Shown: one piece after another, positions 1 to 8,461 of the stretch
Numbering within the stretch: position 1 is the first letter of the stretch
How the letters are laid out: each line of letters opens with the position of its first letter
Assembly (NCBI GenBank): GCA_017993775.1
Contig: JAGOMA010000025.1
Location: forward strand, 3,063 to 67,062
DNA from: Chloroflexota bacterium
GTDB taxonomy: Bacteria > Chloroflexota > Anaerolineae > Promineifilales > Promineifilaceae
Direction of reading: 5' to 3'
Length of the DNA: 64,000 nucleotides
Program-made: the position numbers and the translations under genes
The notes under the pieces: model-generated
The model's input: the letters and a program-made list of their open reading frames with translations, nothing else
What the model was told of the DNA's origin: nothing
The model's database searches: none

Positions 1-217
1 TTTGTAGTCGTTCAAACCCTTAGGGTTTGGTGGTGGGGAGTTGGCTTTGCGCCTGGTTAAACCCTAAGGGTTTGGCCTTGGGAAATTAGATTTGTAGTCG
101 TTCAAACCCTTAGGGTTTGGTGGTGGGGAGTTGGCTTTGCGCCTGGTTAAACCCTAAGGGTTTGGCCTTGGGAAATTAGATTTGTAGTCGTTCAAACCCT
201 TAGGGTTTGGTGGTGGG
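1..217. repeat. 90-bp tandem repeat, 2.4 copies
   Basis: Positions 1-90 and 91-180 are identical, and 181-217 repeats the first 37 bases of the unit. Each unit carries two 15-bp palindromes, AAACCCTTAGGGTTT and its reverse complement AAACCCTAAGGGTTT, about 35 bases apart. The window begins exactly at a unit start, so the array probably extends further left. The AAACCC/GGGTTT cores resemble the arms of the dispersed hairpin elements elsewhere in the window. It sits downstream of the BTAD regulator. No coding function is apparent. Confidence 0.95.
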
Positions 218-239
218 CAGAAACCTGACGCCTGGATGG

Positions 240-1181
240 TTATTCCCTGTTTTCCAGCTTTTGCTCTTTTGTTGCATAGAGGGAGGATTCGATGCGGTGG
301 ATTTCTTGTTGGATTTCCTGGCGGGTTTGGGAGAGGATGCCGTCGAAGCGCTGCAGGTGTTCCAGCGTGTTTTGCAGGGAGGGGGGGCTGTCTGTGGCGG
401 CGGAGGGGAGGAGGAAACGCGGTTCTAACTGGTCGGCCTGGATTTGGGCGCGGAGCTTTTCGGTGGCGGCGGCCGGTTTGACGCCTAGCTCGTGTTGGAG
501 AACGGCCGTGCACCGCTCATATTGGCGCAAGGCGCTGGTGCGGTCGCCAGACAAATAGTGCAAGCGCATCAGGCGGCGGTGCGTGCGCTCGCGGGCCAGA
601 TCGTGGCGTAGAATTTGCATGCCATAGGTGATGCCGGCTTCATAGGCGGCGCAGCCTTCGCAATGTTCCATCAGCTTGTCTAGCATGAGCAGCAGCATTT
701 GCTGGTAGCGTTCCCGCTCGAACAGGCACCAATCCTGGTACCATCCTTCTAACAGGCTGCCGCGATATACTTTCACCGCTTCGTCCAGAGCGCGAACGGC
801 CGTGGCGTCTAATCCCAAACCTGGCTTGCCCTGTGCGTTGGCAAACGCCTGCTCAAACACAGCCACATCCAGCCACAGCCCATTCGTGCAATTGACCTGA
901 ATCCAGTCTGCATCCACCTGCACCATAGAATTTAAATCAGCCCGATCGTTGAAGGCATTTTGCAACTGCCACAACGTCCGGCGTAAGTAGCCCTTGGATT
1001 GCGCCGCCGGTTGTTCTTGCCAGAGCAACCCCGCCAGCGATTCGCGGTGATGCGGCCGGTTGGCGTGCAGCAGCAGATAACAGAATAGCTCCTGAACTTT
1101 ATAAGCGTCAAGCCCGTTCAGCGCTTGCTCCCCACAGCGAACGCAGAATTTCCCAAACAGCGAGACTTGCAACCCATCCAT
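240..1181 (-). CDS. SARP-type transcriptional regulator with BTAD domain
   Basis: A 313-residue protein resembling AfsR/DnrI/RedD-type activators. The N-terminus (about 1-95) looks like an OmpR-type winged helix, including LDAYKVQELFCYLLLHANRP and GLLWQEQ. Residues about 100-245 match the bacterial transcriptional activation domain of alpha-helical TPR-like repeats (VYRGSLLEGWYQDWCLFERE; GDRTSALRQYERC). No NB-ARC ATPase or long TPR extension follows, so this is the short form. The C-terminus (about 270-313) is probably coiled coil. The start is supported by a GAGGAGG ribosome-binding site seven bases upstream. It reads away from ftsK, so its target is not evident from neighbours. Family assignment is good; the regulated genes are unknown. 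Confidence 0.82.
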   Translation of the reverse strand: MDGLQVSLFGKFCVRCGEQALNGLDAYKVQELFCYLLLHANRPHHRESLAGLLWQEQPAAQSKGYLRRTLWQLQNAFNDRADLNSMVQVDADWIQVNCTNGLWLDVAVFEQAFANAQGKPGLGLDATAVRALDEAVKVYRGSLLEGWYQDWCLFERERYQQMLLLMLDKLMEHCEGCAAYEAGITYGMQILRHDLARERTHRRLMRLHYLSGDRTSALRQYERCTAVLQHELGVKPAAATEKLRAQIQADQLEPRFLLPSAATDSPPSLQNTLEHLQRFDGILSQTRQEIQQEIHRIESSLYATKEQKLENRE

Positions 1182-1514
1182 GAGGGAGCCTCCTCAAAAG
1201 TCAAAGTGCAGACAATGACCAGACAATGATAATACCCGTCGGGATGCCGGTTCTGTTAACGCGCTTGTTTTGCAGAGCGAAACAAGGGTTTTCCGGCAGT
1301 ATGGGACGATCCGTAAAAAAGATGATGGCGGTAGTGTGGTGAGGCGGTAGTGGGCAGGTAATATGTAGTTTAGTTGATGAACCATACCATTATAAACGAT
1401 ACGTTAATAATTTTTCCGGTATGGCTTAGAAGGCTTAGCGAAAATTCAGAAAGAAGGCCGCGCCTCAGATTGGTCCAATCTCGCCAGATGATCGACGGAT
1501 GGTTTGCGCTTGCG
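1182..1514. other. Intergenic region between BTAD regulator and ftsK
   Basis: No convincing gene in these 333 bases. The region should hold the promoter of the BTAD gene and the 3' end of ftsK transcription. It includes the 15-bp palindrome AGATTGGTCCAATCT at 1467-1481, listed separately. Confidence 0.5.
1467..1481. repeat. Palindrome AGATTGGTCCAATCT, copy 1
   Basis: A 15-bp palindrome (central base excepted) just downstream of the ftsK stop codon. Identical copies lie at 25055-25069 and 44047-44061, each immediately after a gene end. Confidence 0.8.
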
Positions 1515-3746
1515 CTATTCTGGTTGATCCGAAAGAATCTCTTCCAGGGGGTTATCGCCTTCTTCCACCAGACTTTTGCGGGTTTTGCCGCCCGTTTGCG
1601 GGTCTTCTACCAGCCCCATTTCGTAGAGGTGTTCCATGATGCGGGCGGCGCGGGGATAGCCGATGCGCAGTCGGCGCTGCAACATGGAGCTGGAAATGGT
1701 GTCTTGTTTTTGGGCGATTTCGATGGCTTGCTCTAGCAGTTGATCGGTTTCGTCCAGCAGGGCGTGTTTGGCGATGAGCGTTTCCCAGGGTGTGGGAATG
1801 GGCGCGAAGTCTGGCATGGCGGTGTGCCAATGATTGACGATGCGCTCGATCTCGTTGTCGCTGACAAAAACGCCTTGCACGCGCACGGGTCCGGCGGCGT
1901 CGGGCGATTGGAAAAGCATGTCGCCTTTGCCCAGGAGTTGTTCCGCGCCGACGCTGTCTAAAATGACGCGCGAATCTGTGCCGGAGGCGACGGAGAAGGA
2001 GAGGCGGGCGGGGAAGTTGGCTTTGATGAGGCCGGTGATGACGTCGGTAGACGGCCGTTGCGTGGCCACAATCAAATGAATCCCGGTCGCGCGGGCCATT
2101 TGCGCCAGGCGGCACAGGGTGCGCTCTACATCGCCAGGGTACATGTGCATCAAATCGGCCAATTCGTCGATAAAGACGGCCAGATAGGGCAGCTTTTTGA
2201 GTGCTGGGTGGCGGGCGACACGGCCGTTGTAGCCGTTCAGGTTGCGCGCGCCGACCATCGTAAACAGTTCGTAGCGGCGATCCATTTCGGCCGTTAGCCA
2301 GCGCAGCACGCCCACGGCCCGGTCTGCTTCCACCTCCACCTTGCCAATCAGGTGCGGCAGGCCATTAAAGCGGATCAATTCCACCTTTTTGGGGTCGATC
2401 ATGATCAGGTTTAGCCTTTCCGGCGAATTGTTGAACACCAGGCAGGAGACAAAGGCATTGATGCACACCGATTTGCCGGAGCCGGTTGTCCCGGCAATCA
2501 GCAAGTGGGGCAAAGTCGCCAGGTCTACAGCCAACGGCACGCCAGAAACATCCTGGCCAAGGGCAACGCCCAGAGGGCTTTTGATCTTGGCAAAAGCGTC
2601 GGCCTCCAGGATGGCGCGCAGGCGCACAATGCTAATTTCGGCGTTGGGAACTTCCACGCCCACTACGCCACGGCCGGGAACCGGCGCTTCGATGCGCAGC
2701 CGGGTGACGGCCAACGCCAAAGCCAGGTCGCGGCGCAGAGAGGCAATCTGGCCGATGCGGATTTTTTGCTGCTTCAGGTCGCCTTCGGGGCCGACTTTTT
2801 CGACATAACCAGGTTCGACGCCAAATTGGGTGATGGCCGGACCGCGCCGGATTTCGGTGACGGTAGCCGGAATCTGGAAGTCGGCCAGGGTTTCTTCGAT
2901 GATGCGTTTCTTTTCGTCGATTTCGGCCGGGGACATGGCGGCAGGCGCGCCTTCTTCCAGCAGGGTGATGGGCGGGAGGCGTTTGTCGCGGCGCTGCCAA
3001 TCGACGCCCTCCTCTTGGGAGGCGGAATCGTCGATGATGATGAGGTCGTTGGGGTTGGGCAGGTGAGATTGGGGCAGGGGTACGGCCGTTTCCGGTTCAA
3101 TTTCTGCCGCTGGTGTGGCTGTGGGTTCCCGCTCTGGCGGGGCAATCTTTTCCGCCCAGCGGCGCAGGGCGATGGCCAGCCGGTTGAGGGTTTCCAGCAT
3201 GTCGAGCCAACTGTAATTGACCAGAAGCGCGAAGCCCCAGACGAGCAAAATGGCGTAGAGCAGGCTGGTAAGCAAGGGGCCGATGAGTTCTAACAAAGGT
3301 TCAGACAACGCCCAGCCGACTAAACCGCCGCCCAATCCACGGTAGGCGTCGGACAGGTTGGAATTGGTGAGCAGGTGGCTGAGAGGCAGGGCGGTGAGCA
3401 GCAGCAGTTCCAGGCCAACGATCTGAGAGGCGCGGATGTTGTACGGCCGTTTCACCTTCCGAATGGCGATATGCAGCCCCACAGCCGCCAGAATAAAAAA
3501 CAGCGGGTATGCCCCCCATCCAAACACCTGGCGCAGCAGGCGTGTCCAGGCTGTCAGCCAGCCCGCTTCCGTCAGGCCGGGCAGCGCCAACAACGTGATC
3601 ATGGCAAAGGCAAAGAGGACAATGCCGCCGATTTCTACGCGCCAGGGAATGAGGCCGTTAATAAATTTCTCGTCCCAGGTAGGCGGAGGCGGGGGAGGTG
3701 GTGAAGGCTCGGTCTTGGGCGAGCGGGTTGTGGGTTTGCGAGTCAT
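1515..3746 (-). CDS. ftsK: DNA translocase FtsK/SpoIIIE
   Basis: A 743-residue membrane-anchored ATPase that pumps chromosomal DNA at the division septum. The N-terminus has about four membrane segments (about 38-180), then an acidic/proline-rich linker (about 200-275). The motor follows, with Walker A GTTGSGKS at 419-426 and Walker B VFIDELADLM around 525-532. The C-terminal gamma winged helix (about 680-743; SSMLQRRLRIGYPRAARIME) is the part that reads KOPS/SRS-type orientation sequences. A TTG 66 bases upstream is in frame, but ATG at 3746 gives the natural start (MTRKPTTRSP), with a proline-rich cytosolic tail before the first helix. Length is typical for short-linker FtsK of Gram-positives and Chloroflexi. 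Very confident. Confidence 0.96.
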   Translation of the reverse strand: MTRKPTTRSPKTEPSPPPPPPPTWDEKFINGLIPWRVEIGGIVLFAFAMITLLALPGLTEAGWLTAWTRLLRQVFGWGAYPLFFILAAVGLHIAIRKVKRPYNIRASQIVGLELLLLTALPLSHLLTNSNLSDAYRGLGGGLVGWALSEPLLELIGPLLTSLLYAILLVWGFALLVNYSWLDMLETLNRLAIALRRWAEKIAPPEREPTATPAAEIEPETAVPLPQSHLPNPNDLIIIDDSASQEEGVDWQRRDKRLPPITLLEEGAPAAMSPAEIDEKKRIIEETLADFQIPATVTEIRRGPAITQFGVEPGYVEKVGPEGDLKQQKIRIGQIASLRRDLALALAVTRLRIEAPVPGRGVVGVEVPNAEISIVRLRAILEADAFAKIKSPLGVALGQDVSGVPLAVDLATLPHLLIAGTTGSGKSVCINAFVSCLVFNNSPERLNLIMIDPKKVELIRFNGLPHLIGKVEVEADRAVGVLRWLTAEMDRRYELFTMVGARNLNGYNGRVARHPALKKLPYLAVFIDELADLMHMYPGDVERTLCRLAQMARATGIHLIVATQRPSTDVITGLIKANFPARLSFSVASGTDSRVILDSVGAEQLLGKGDMLFQSPDAAGPVRVQGVFVSDNEIERIVNHWHTAMPDFAPIPTPWETLIAKHALLDETDQLLEQAIEIAQKQDTISSSMLQRRLRIGYPRAARIMEHLYEMGLVEDPQTGGKTRKSLVEEGDNPLEEILSDQPE

Positions 3747-3872
3747 TGCGTAGGTGATAGCCGAAAGTCGATAGTTGGTTGTTGGTTGTGAGCCCCTGCA
3801 AGTATACAACAAATCAACGCCGGGCGTGAGGGCGGCCTCCTGCCCACGGATCGATTTCCAACTGCCGGCTGA

Positions 3873-4862
3873 CTACGGGTTTTGGGGGACGCTGCGTAAA
3901 CTGAGGGCAAGCCGTTTGGCACGGCCGTCTACTTGCAGCACGCGGGCGGTTACTTTATCACCAATTTCCACCACATTGCGCGGGTGCAAAAATGCGCCTT
4001 CGGCCAGTTCCGAAATGTGGATCAGACCTTCTAATTCCGGCTCCAAGAGGACAAATGCGCCGTAATTGACGATGTTGTTGACGATGCCCTCGACAAGTTG
4101 GCCTGGCTGGTAGCGGGATTCGGCCGTTTTCCATGGATCGGGGTAAAGCTGTTTCAGACTAAGGGCAACCCGTTCGTTTTCCTGGTCTACTCCCAGAACC
4201 AAGACTTTCACTTCCTCGTCGGGTTTAACCACTTTGCTGGGGTGCGGCACACGGCTCCAGGAAAGTTCCGAGATGTGGATAAGACCTTCGACGCCGCCTA
4301 AATCGATAAACGCGCCGAAATCGGTCAGGTTGGTGACTTTGCCGGTGAGGATGTCCCCCGGCATAAGGGTTTCCAGAATACTTTGTCGCTGTTCGGGTTC
4401 CACTTGCGCGGCGCGTTCAGACAAAATGAGGCGATTGAGTGGCGGGTTCACTTCGATAATACGCAGAGTAAGAACCTCGCCTACGGACCTTGTCAGAACC
4501 TGAAGGCGTTTAGAGGCGACATGAAACTGGGGAAAATCGATCAATTGGGAAGCAGGGATAAAGCCGGGCAGCCCGTGCCACTCCACCAGCAGCCCGCCTT
4601 TGTTGTAACCTGTAATGGTGAGGTCTAATTTGCTTTCGGCCTCGTAAGCTTCCTCGGCTAAAAGCCAAGGATCGGTTGTTTCTTGTTGTTTTTCGGCAAG
4701 CCAACCGGCACTGACATCTGCCAGATCGTCAATCGTCGGTGGCGGCGACTGGTTCATTTCCGCCGATTCTGCATTGGCTTCTCCATGTTCAAAGAGAGCC
4801 GCCCAAAAGGAATCATCACGACGATTGGGTTTCGAATTACCCTGAGAAGATTCAAAATTCAT
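3873..4862 (-). CDS. rpsA: S1 RNA-binding domain protein (ribosomal protein S1-like)
   Basis: A 329-residue protein with three S1 OB-fold repeats after an acidic, low-complexity N-terminus (1-70). Repeat 1 covers about 75-160 (GLPGFIPASQL). Repeat 2 covers about 168-240 (GKVTNLTDFGAFIDLGGVEG then LIHISELSW). Repeat 3 covers about 250-325 (GIVNNIVNYGAFVLL, GLIHISELAEG). The HISEL and GAF motifs are hallmark S1 residues. It probably binds mRNA and aids translation initiation. At three domains it is shorter than the six-domain E. coli S1 and closer to the compact forms of Gram-positive-type bacteria. A near-consensus promoter lies about 100 bases upstream (4960-4987). It could alternatively be a general S1-domain regulator rather than the ribosomal protein. 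Confidence 0.85.
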   Translation of the reverse strand: MNFESSQGNSKPNRRDDSFWAALFEHGEANAESAEMNQSPPPTIDDLADVSAGWLAEKQQETTDPWLLAEEAYEAESKLDLTITGYNKGGLLVEWHGLPGFIPASQLIDFPQFHVASKRLQVLTRSVGEVLTLRIIEVNPPLNRLILSERAAQVEPEQRQSILETLMPGDILTGKVTNLTDFGAFIDLGGVEGLIHISELSWSRVPHPSKVVKPDEEVKVLVLGVDQENERVALSLKQLYPDPWKTAESRYQPGQLVEGIVNNIVNYGAFVLLEPELEGLIHISELAEGAFLHPRNVVEIGDKVTARVLQVDGRAKRLALSLRSVPQNP

Positions 4863-4959
4863 GTTCCATTACTTTGGCGAAATGACGCCCGATAATTGAA
4901 CGAATGGCGTGGGAATAACATGATGACATAGTACTTTGTTCCTATTCATTACTTAATTA

Positions 4960-4987
4960 ATTATAGGCTTTGCTATTTCTCTGTCAA
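4960..4987 (-). promoter_or_regulatory. Sigma70-type promoter of the S1-domain gene
   Basis: On the minus strand TTGACA (4987-4982) and TATAAT (4965-4960) are separated by 16 bases, a perfect match to both consensus hexamers. Transcription would start near 4953 and give about 90 bases of leader before the ATG at 4862. Confidence 0.75.
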
Positions 4988-5020
4988 CACAGATGGTTAA
5001 ATGGTTATAATGAGGCCATT

Positions 5021-5110
5021 GTAATTATACAGACCTCAAAGGTTTGTTCCTGAGAATTTGGATTATTGGGGTATCAAACGCTTGGGGTCTTGCCCGAGAA
5101 ACCTGAGCAG
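5021..5110 (-). repeat. Hairpin-ended intergenic element, copy b
   Basis: Reads on the minus strand as the same element found at 15811, 27040 and 62395. It has a CAGGTTTCTC left flank, an AGACCCCAAG arm, a middle containing AATCCAAATTCTCAGGA, an AAACCTTTGAGGTCT arm, then GTATAATTAC. Some arm bases are diverged, so the stem is imperfect here. It lies between the divergent S1-domain and birA genes, just upstream of the birA ribosome-binding site. Confidence 0.8.
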
Positions 5111-5145
5111 TTACAGGCCGTTAAAGATTGAGAGAGGAGTGGGAT

Positions 5146-5955
5146 ATGGACGAAGATTTGCGGGCAACGGCCGTTATTCCCCAGCTAACAACGCATTGGT
5201 TGGGACGATCCTACCATTATTACGCCACCATCACTTCGACAAACAGCGTATTAAAGGACATGGTGGCCCAGGGGATACCCGCGCCGCCGGCCGGAACCAT
5301 GCTTTTGGCCGATTATCAGAGCGCCGGCCGTGGCCGGTTGGACCGCAGTTGGGAAGCCGCCCCCGGCACGTCGCTGATGCTTTCGCTGCTGTTTCGTCCG
5401 GATTGGCCGGGGCAGCAAGCGCTGTGGCTAACGATGATGGCCAGTCTGGCGGTGACGGAAGCGGCGGCCGGTCTGGTGGCCGGGCAGTTGGGCATTAAAT
5501 GGCCCAACGATGTGATGCTTTGGCAAGATGGCGAGTGGCGCAAATGGGGCGGGCTGCTTTTGGAAGGTAGTGTGGGGGAAAACGGCCGTCTCCAAACCAT
5601 CGTCCTGGGTATTGGGCTAAATGTTAACCTGACCGCCGCCCAACTGCCGCAGGGTATCACCCCGGTAAGCAGCCTCTCATTGGCCGCCGGTCGGCCCATT
5701 TCGCGTGTGCAGCTGCTGGTGGATTTGCTGGCGCGGTTGGAAACGTACTATGAAGCGGCGCAGGCTGGCCAGACGCCGCAGCCGGCGTGGCAGCAGCGCC
5801 TCATCACCCTGGGGCGCACAGTATCCGCCAGTCGTCCTGGCGAGGAGCCGTTGGTAGGCAAGGCTGTGGCTGTGGATGAATGGGGGCAATTGCTGCTGCA
5901 AACAGACGACGGCCGTGTCCATACCATTGCCGCCGCCGATGTTTCTTTGCGGTAA
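5146..5955 (+). CDS. birA: Biotin--[acetyl-CoA-carboxylase] ligase
   Basis: A 269-residue BirA/LplA-fold enzyme that activates biotin with ATP and attaches it to the biotin carboxyl carrier protein of carboxylases. Diagnostic motifs are TSTNSVLKD (substrate loop), SAGRGRLDRSW (the biotin/AMP-binding GRGR motif), LGIKWPNDVM (catalytic KWPND) and GIGLNVN. There is no N-terminal helix-turn-helix, so this is the monofunctional ligase without operon repressor activity. A C-terminal SH3-like domain follows (about 215-269). ATG at 5146 is preferred over an upstream TTG because AGAGGAG sits eight bases before it. Confidence 0.95.
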   Translation: MDEDLRATAVIPQLTTHWLGRSYHYYATITSTNSVLKDMVAQGIPAPPAGTMLLADYQSAGRGRLDRSWEAAPGTSLMLSLLFRPDWPGQQALWLTMMASLAVTEAAAGLVAGQLGIKWPNDVMLWQDGEWRKWGGLLLEGSVGENGRLQTIVLGIGLNVNLTAAQLPQGITPVSSLSLAAGRPISRVQLLVDLLARLETYYEAAQAGQTPQPAWQQRLITLGRTVSASRPGEEPLVGKAVAVDEWGQLLLQTDDGRVHTIAAADVSLR

Positions 5956-5995
5956 TCTGGGAAACCAGACGGCCGTCTTCAGTCGAGTCTACCAT

Positions 5996-6007
5996 TGACA
6001 ATTGTCA
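5996..6007. promoter_or_regulatory. Palindrome TGACAATTGTCA upstream of small membrane protein
   Basis: A perfect 12-bp palindrome 60 bases upstream of the ATG at 6067. It could be an operator for a dimeric regulator; no partner is identifiable here. Confidence 0.3.
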
Positions 6008-6066
6008 TAATGTCGGGTAGCCTTTCAGGTAGAACGTGTGGCCTAATTGATACCAGGAGATTGACC

Positions 6067-6387
6067 ATGAGCAATGATTTTAGCAGCTTCAGCGATGATG
6101 CGTTTGATGAAAACCCCGATTGGTTGGCTGATGACGATTTCACCTCATCCCAACCGGTGATTGAAGGCGGCGATGACGAGTTTGACCAACTCCGCCGCAA
6201 AAGCGCCCGCACCGGCTCCATGCAAGATGAAATGGAAGCCGCCGAACCCGCAACTGAAGCCACGACCAGCAAAGCGTTTGCCTGGAGCAGCTTTACCCCT
6301 GGCCAGCGCCTGGTTTTGGCTTTGCTGGTTGTATTGGACATCATTGCCATTGCGTTTGGCGTGATGGTGTTGACCGGCGCTGTGTAA
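6067..6387 (+). CDS. Small acidic protein with one C-terminal membrane helix
   Basis: A 106-residue protein of no recognised family. The first 70 residues are strongly acidic and Ser/Asp-rich (DDAFDENPDWLADDDF). One hydrophobic segment near residues 80-104 (LVLALLVVLDIIAIAFGVMV) would anchor it by its C-terminus, leaving the acidic part in the cytoplasm or outside depending on topology. ATG at 6067 follows an AGGAG site at good spacing, and a strong terminator follows at 6488, so it appears to be a complete monocistronic gene. Its function is unknown. Confidence 0.7.
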   Translation: MSNDFSSFSDDAFDENPDWLADDDFTSSQPVIEGGDDEFDQLRRKSARTGSMQDEMEAAEPATEATTSKAFAWSSFTPGQRLVLALLVVLDIIAIAFGVMVLTGAV

Positions 6388-6487
6388 TCATTGAATTTTG
6401 TACGGCCGTATCCCGGCGGCTGAATGTTTGGTTTTTCAAGTGTCTCGGTGGTCTAAGGCTGCCGTTCACCCGACTTGCAAAATAATT

Positions 6488-6525
6488 AAAGCCCCGCAGA
6501 TGATTATCTGGCGGGGCTTTTTATT
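6488..6525 (+). terminator. Rho-independent terminator
   Basis: AAAGCCCCGC at 6488-6497 pairs with GCGGGGCTTT at 6511-6520; an inner AGAT/ATCT extends the stem, and T-rich sequence follows. Ends the transcript of the 106-residue protein. Confidence 0.85.
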
Positions 6526-6544
6526 TTCTCGCGTTATACGGTTC

Positions 6545-6622
6545 CTCTGGTGCAACCCCTAAAGGTTTTGCTGAATCTACGGTCATTCCCAGAGGTCAAA
6601 TAAACCCTTGGGGTTTTGGTGC
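6545..6622. repeat. Diverged hairpin-ended element, copy h
   Basis: AACCCCTAAAGGTTTT (6554-6569) and AAACCCTTGGGGTTTT (6602-6617) are inverted-repeat arms similar to the dispersed AAACCC/GGGTTT elements. The middle is different from the main family. It lies between two convergent genes. Confidence 0.55.
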
Positions 6623-6651
6623 ATACCTCCGGCTATTCAGTCGGCTCTACC

Positions 6652-7974
6652 TTATCCCCGCCGCCAAACGAACAAAGACGCCAGAAAACGGACTGCGCCC
6701 GCGACAAACAACGTCTCTACCAGGCCAATGCGTCCGGCAAGCACCGGGCCGCCCAACGAGCCAATCAAGACGGCCGCGTTAAGCGCCAGATTGTACCAGG
6801 CCAAATAAGCCGGGCGGCGGTCTTCGGGGATGCGTTCTAACAGGTAATTGGCCTGCGAACCGGAGACCAACCCCCAGGTGATGCCGCCGATGGCTGAAAC
6901 GACGAGAAAGAGCGTTAGATCGCGGGTAACGGCCGTTAACACCGGATACAAGCTCATCCCTACCACGCCAATCACCAGGATCGCGTGTTGGCTCAGCCGC
7001 CGCGACAGGCGGCTTAACTGCGTTGAGGCCAGCAGCACAGTGCCATAAAAAACGGCATTACCCAGGCCAATATCCTGGTCGGTCAGGTGCAAATGGTTTA
7101 CCCAGTACAGCGGGAATAACGACAGCGGCAGATATTGGGCCAGGTGAAAGAAAAACATGGTCAACAAAATCAGTTGAAAGGCCTGATCGATGCCTTGCGG
7201 CTTTTCGCCTTTGGCTCTTGGCCGTCGGTTTAATAAAAAGCGCCAATCGGCAACGGCCGTGCGCATTCCGCCCGACCACACCCGAACCGTACCCGGCCGG
7301 GCCAGGTCGCCCACACTTTGCCCGTGGCGAGGGACGTAACTGGATTCGTGCAACGGCCGTATCTGCCACAAGTGGTAGCTGCTAAACACAGCCCCAATCG
7401 CGCCGATGGCAAACACCACCTGATACCCCAGCGGAAACGGCAGCGCCTCCAACAGCCAGCCGCACAACAGCGATACGGTGATAAATGTAACCGCCAGCAG
7501 CGCGTTGCGGATGCCAGTAACGTGACTGCGCCATTCCAACGGAACTGTGGCGGCGAACATGGCGTTAAATCCCACTGCCAGGGCTGTACCCGGGATGCTC
7601 ATCAAAAAAACGAGGGCGATCAGGGCGTTGATTTGCCCCTGGGGCAGCAAGAAAATCGGTAAAAATATCCAGACGGCATAAACCAGGCGATGGCCTACCG
7701 ATGCCCAAAACACCTTGCGGCTGATTGAGCCGCGCTTTTGCAGCCAGCTTCCGGCCGGCAGCGTCACCATCAGACTGACGACGGCTGGGGCGGCGCTGAG
7801 CAGCCCCAGCTGCCAGCCGGTGGCTCCCAGGCGCGTGGCATACACGGCCATGAAGGAAATGGCGCTGGCGTTCACCACGCCAAACCAGGCGATGTCCATG
7901 TATAAATGAAAGAAATTCCGGCGATGTTCCACCGGAACAGAAATTGCGTGACGGCGAAATGTTATGCTTGCCAT
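6652..7974 (-). CDS. Major facilitator superfamily transporter
   Basis: A 440-residue polytopic protein with about twelve predicted membrane segments and the loop-2/3 region LPAGSWLQKRGSISRKVFW, an MFS motif-A-like stretch. Both halves carry the expected pattern of short basic loops (RRLSQHAILVIGVVGMSLYP in the second half). Repeated small-residue helices (GTALAVGFNAMFAATVP) are typical of secondary transporters. The substrate cannot be told from sequence; drug, sugar or peptide efflux are possible. An in-frame ATG at 7974 follows a GAGGA site about twelve bases upstream. It appears monocistronic. Confidence 0.85.
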   Translation of the reverse strand: MASITFRRHAISVPVEHRRNFFHLYMDIAWFGVVNASAISFMAVYATRLGATGWQLGLLSAAPAVVSLMVTLPAGSWLQKRGSISRKVFWASVGHRLVYAVWIFLPIFLLPQGQINALIALVFLMSIPGTALAVGFNAMFAATVPLEWRSHVTGIRNALLAVTFITVSLLCGWLLEALPFPLGYQVVFAIGAIGAVFSSYHLWQIRPLHESSYVPRHGQSVGDLARPGTVRVWSGGMRTAVADWRFLLNRRPRAKGEKPQGIDQAFQLILLTMFFFHLAQYLPLSLFPLYWVNHLHLTDQDIGLGNAVFYGTVLLASTQLSRLSRRLSQHAILVIGVVGMSLYPVLTAVTRDLTLFLVVSAIGGITWGLVSGSQANYLLERIPEDRRPAYLAWYNLALNAAVLIGSLGGPVLAGRIGLVETLFVAGAVRFLASLFVWRRG

Positions 7975-8139
7975 AATGTAGAAATCCTCAAATCGTGTTT
8001 AAAAACAAAACCCCTAATTATCCTCAAGTTTTGGCGCAGGGCGAAACAGGATGGCTACGGGATGCGGACGTTATGGCTCCGCAGTAGGCTGTCTGGAGGG
8101 TGTTCGAAATTTTAGGATGGGGAAGTGGGGATGCGTGTT

Positions 8140-8415
8140 TCAGGCGATGTGAATGGAGGCACGGCCGTCTGCCAATTCCCAGACCAGTTTGTCGGCGCGC
8201 AGGACAAGTTCGCGAACGACATCGTGGGAAGTGCCGGGCACAATAACCAGGACATGCCGGCCAGATAGATCTTGCCACTGCCGGCCTTGTTCCACAGTTT
8301 GCCAACGGCCGTCTACGGCCATGCGCCGCACCTGGATACGACCGTCGGCGGCAAAGGTACATTCAACGCTTATTGGAGTCATTGGTTGCTCTAGTTTGGC
8401 GGGGAGTGTTGCCAT
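8140..8415 (-). CDS. Hypothetical protein, 91 residues
   Basis: Not recognised. It contains the segments VECTFAADGRIQVRRMAVDG, GRQWQDLSGRHVLVIVPG and RELVLRADKLVWELADGRAS, which alternate short beta-type and charged stretches. There is no signal peptide or membrane helix. It lies close downstream of the glycosyltransferase at 8462 in the same direction, so it may be the last gene of that group. No good ribosome-binding site distinguishes the ATG at 8415 from the in-frame ATG at 8382. Confidence 0.5.
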   Translation of the reverse strand: MATLPAKLEQPMTPISVECTFAADGRIQVRRMAVDGRWQTVEQGRQWQDLSGRHVLVIVPGTSHDVVRELVLRADKLVWELADGRASIHIA

Positions 8416-8461
8416 GGTTAAGCGGCCAGCCCGCTTATCCACCGAAACACAGCTTACCCTC

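Noticed and set aside
1-217. The left-edge repeat as a CRISPR array
   Set aside because: The repeat is 90 bases long with no variable spacers between copies and no cas gene nearby.
2505-3293. Long plus-strand frame opposite ftsK
   Set aside because: It is antisense to a conserved gene, has no recognisable domain and is explained by GC-rich codon bias.
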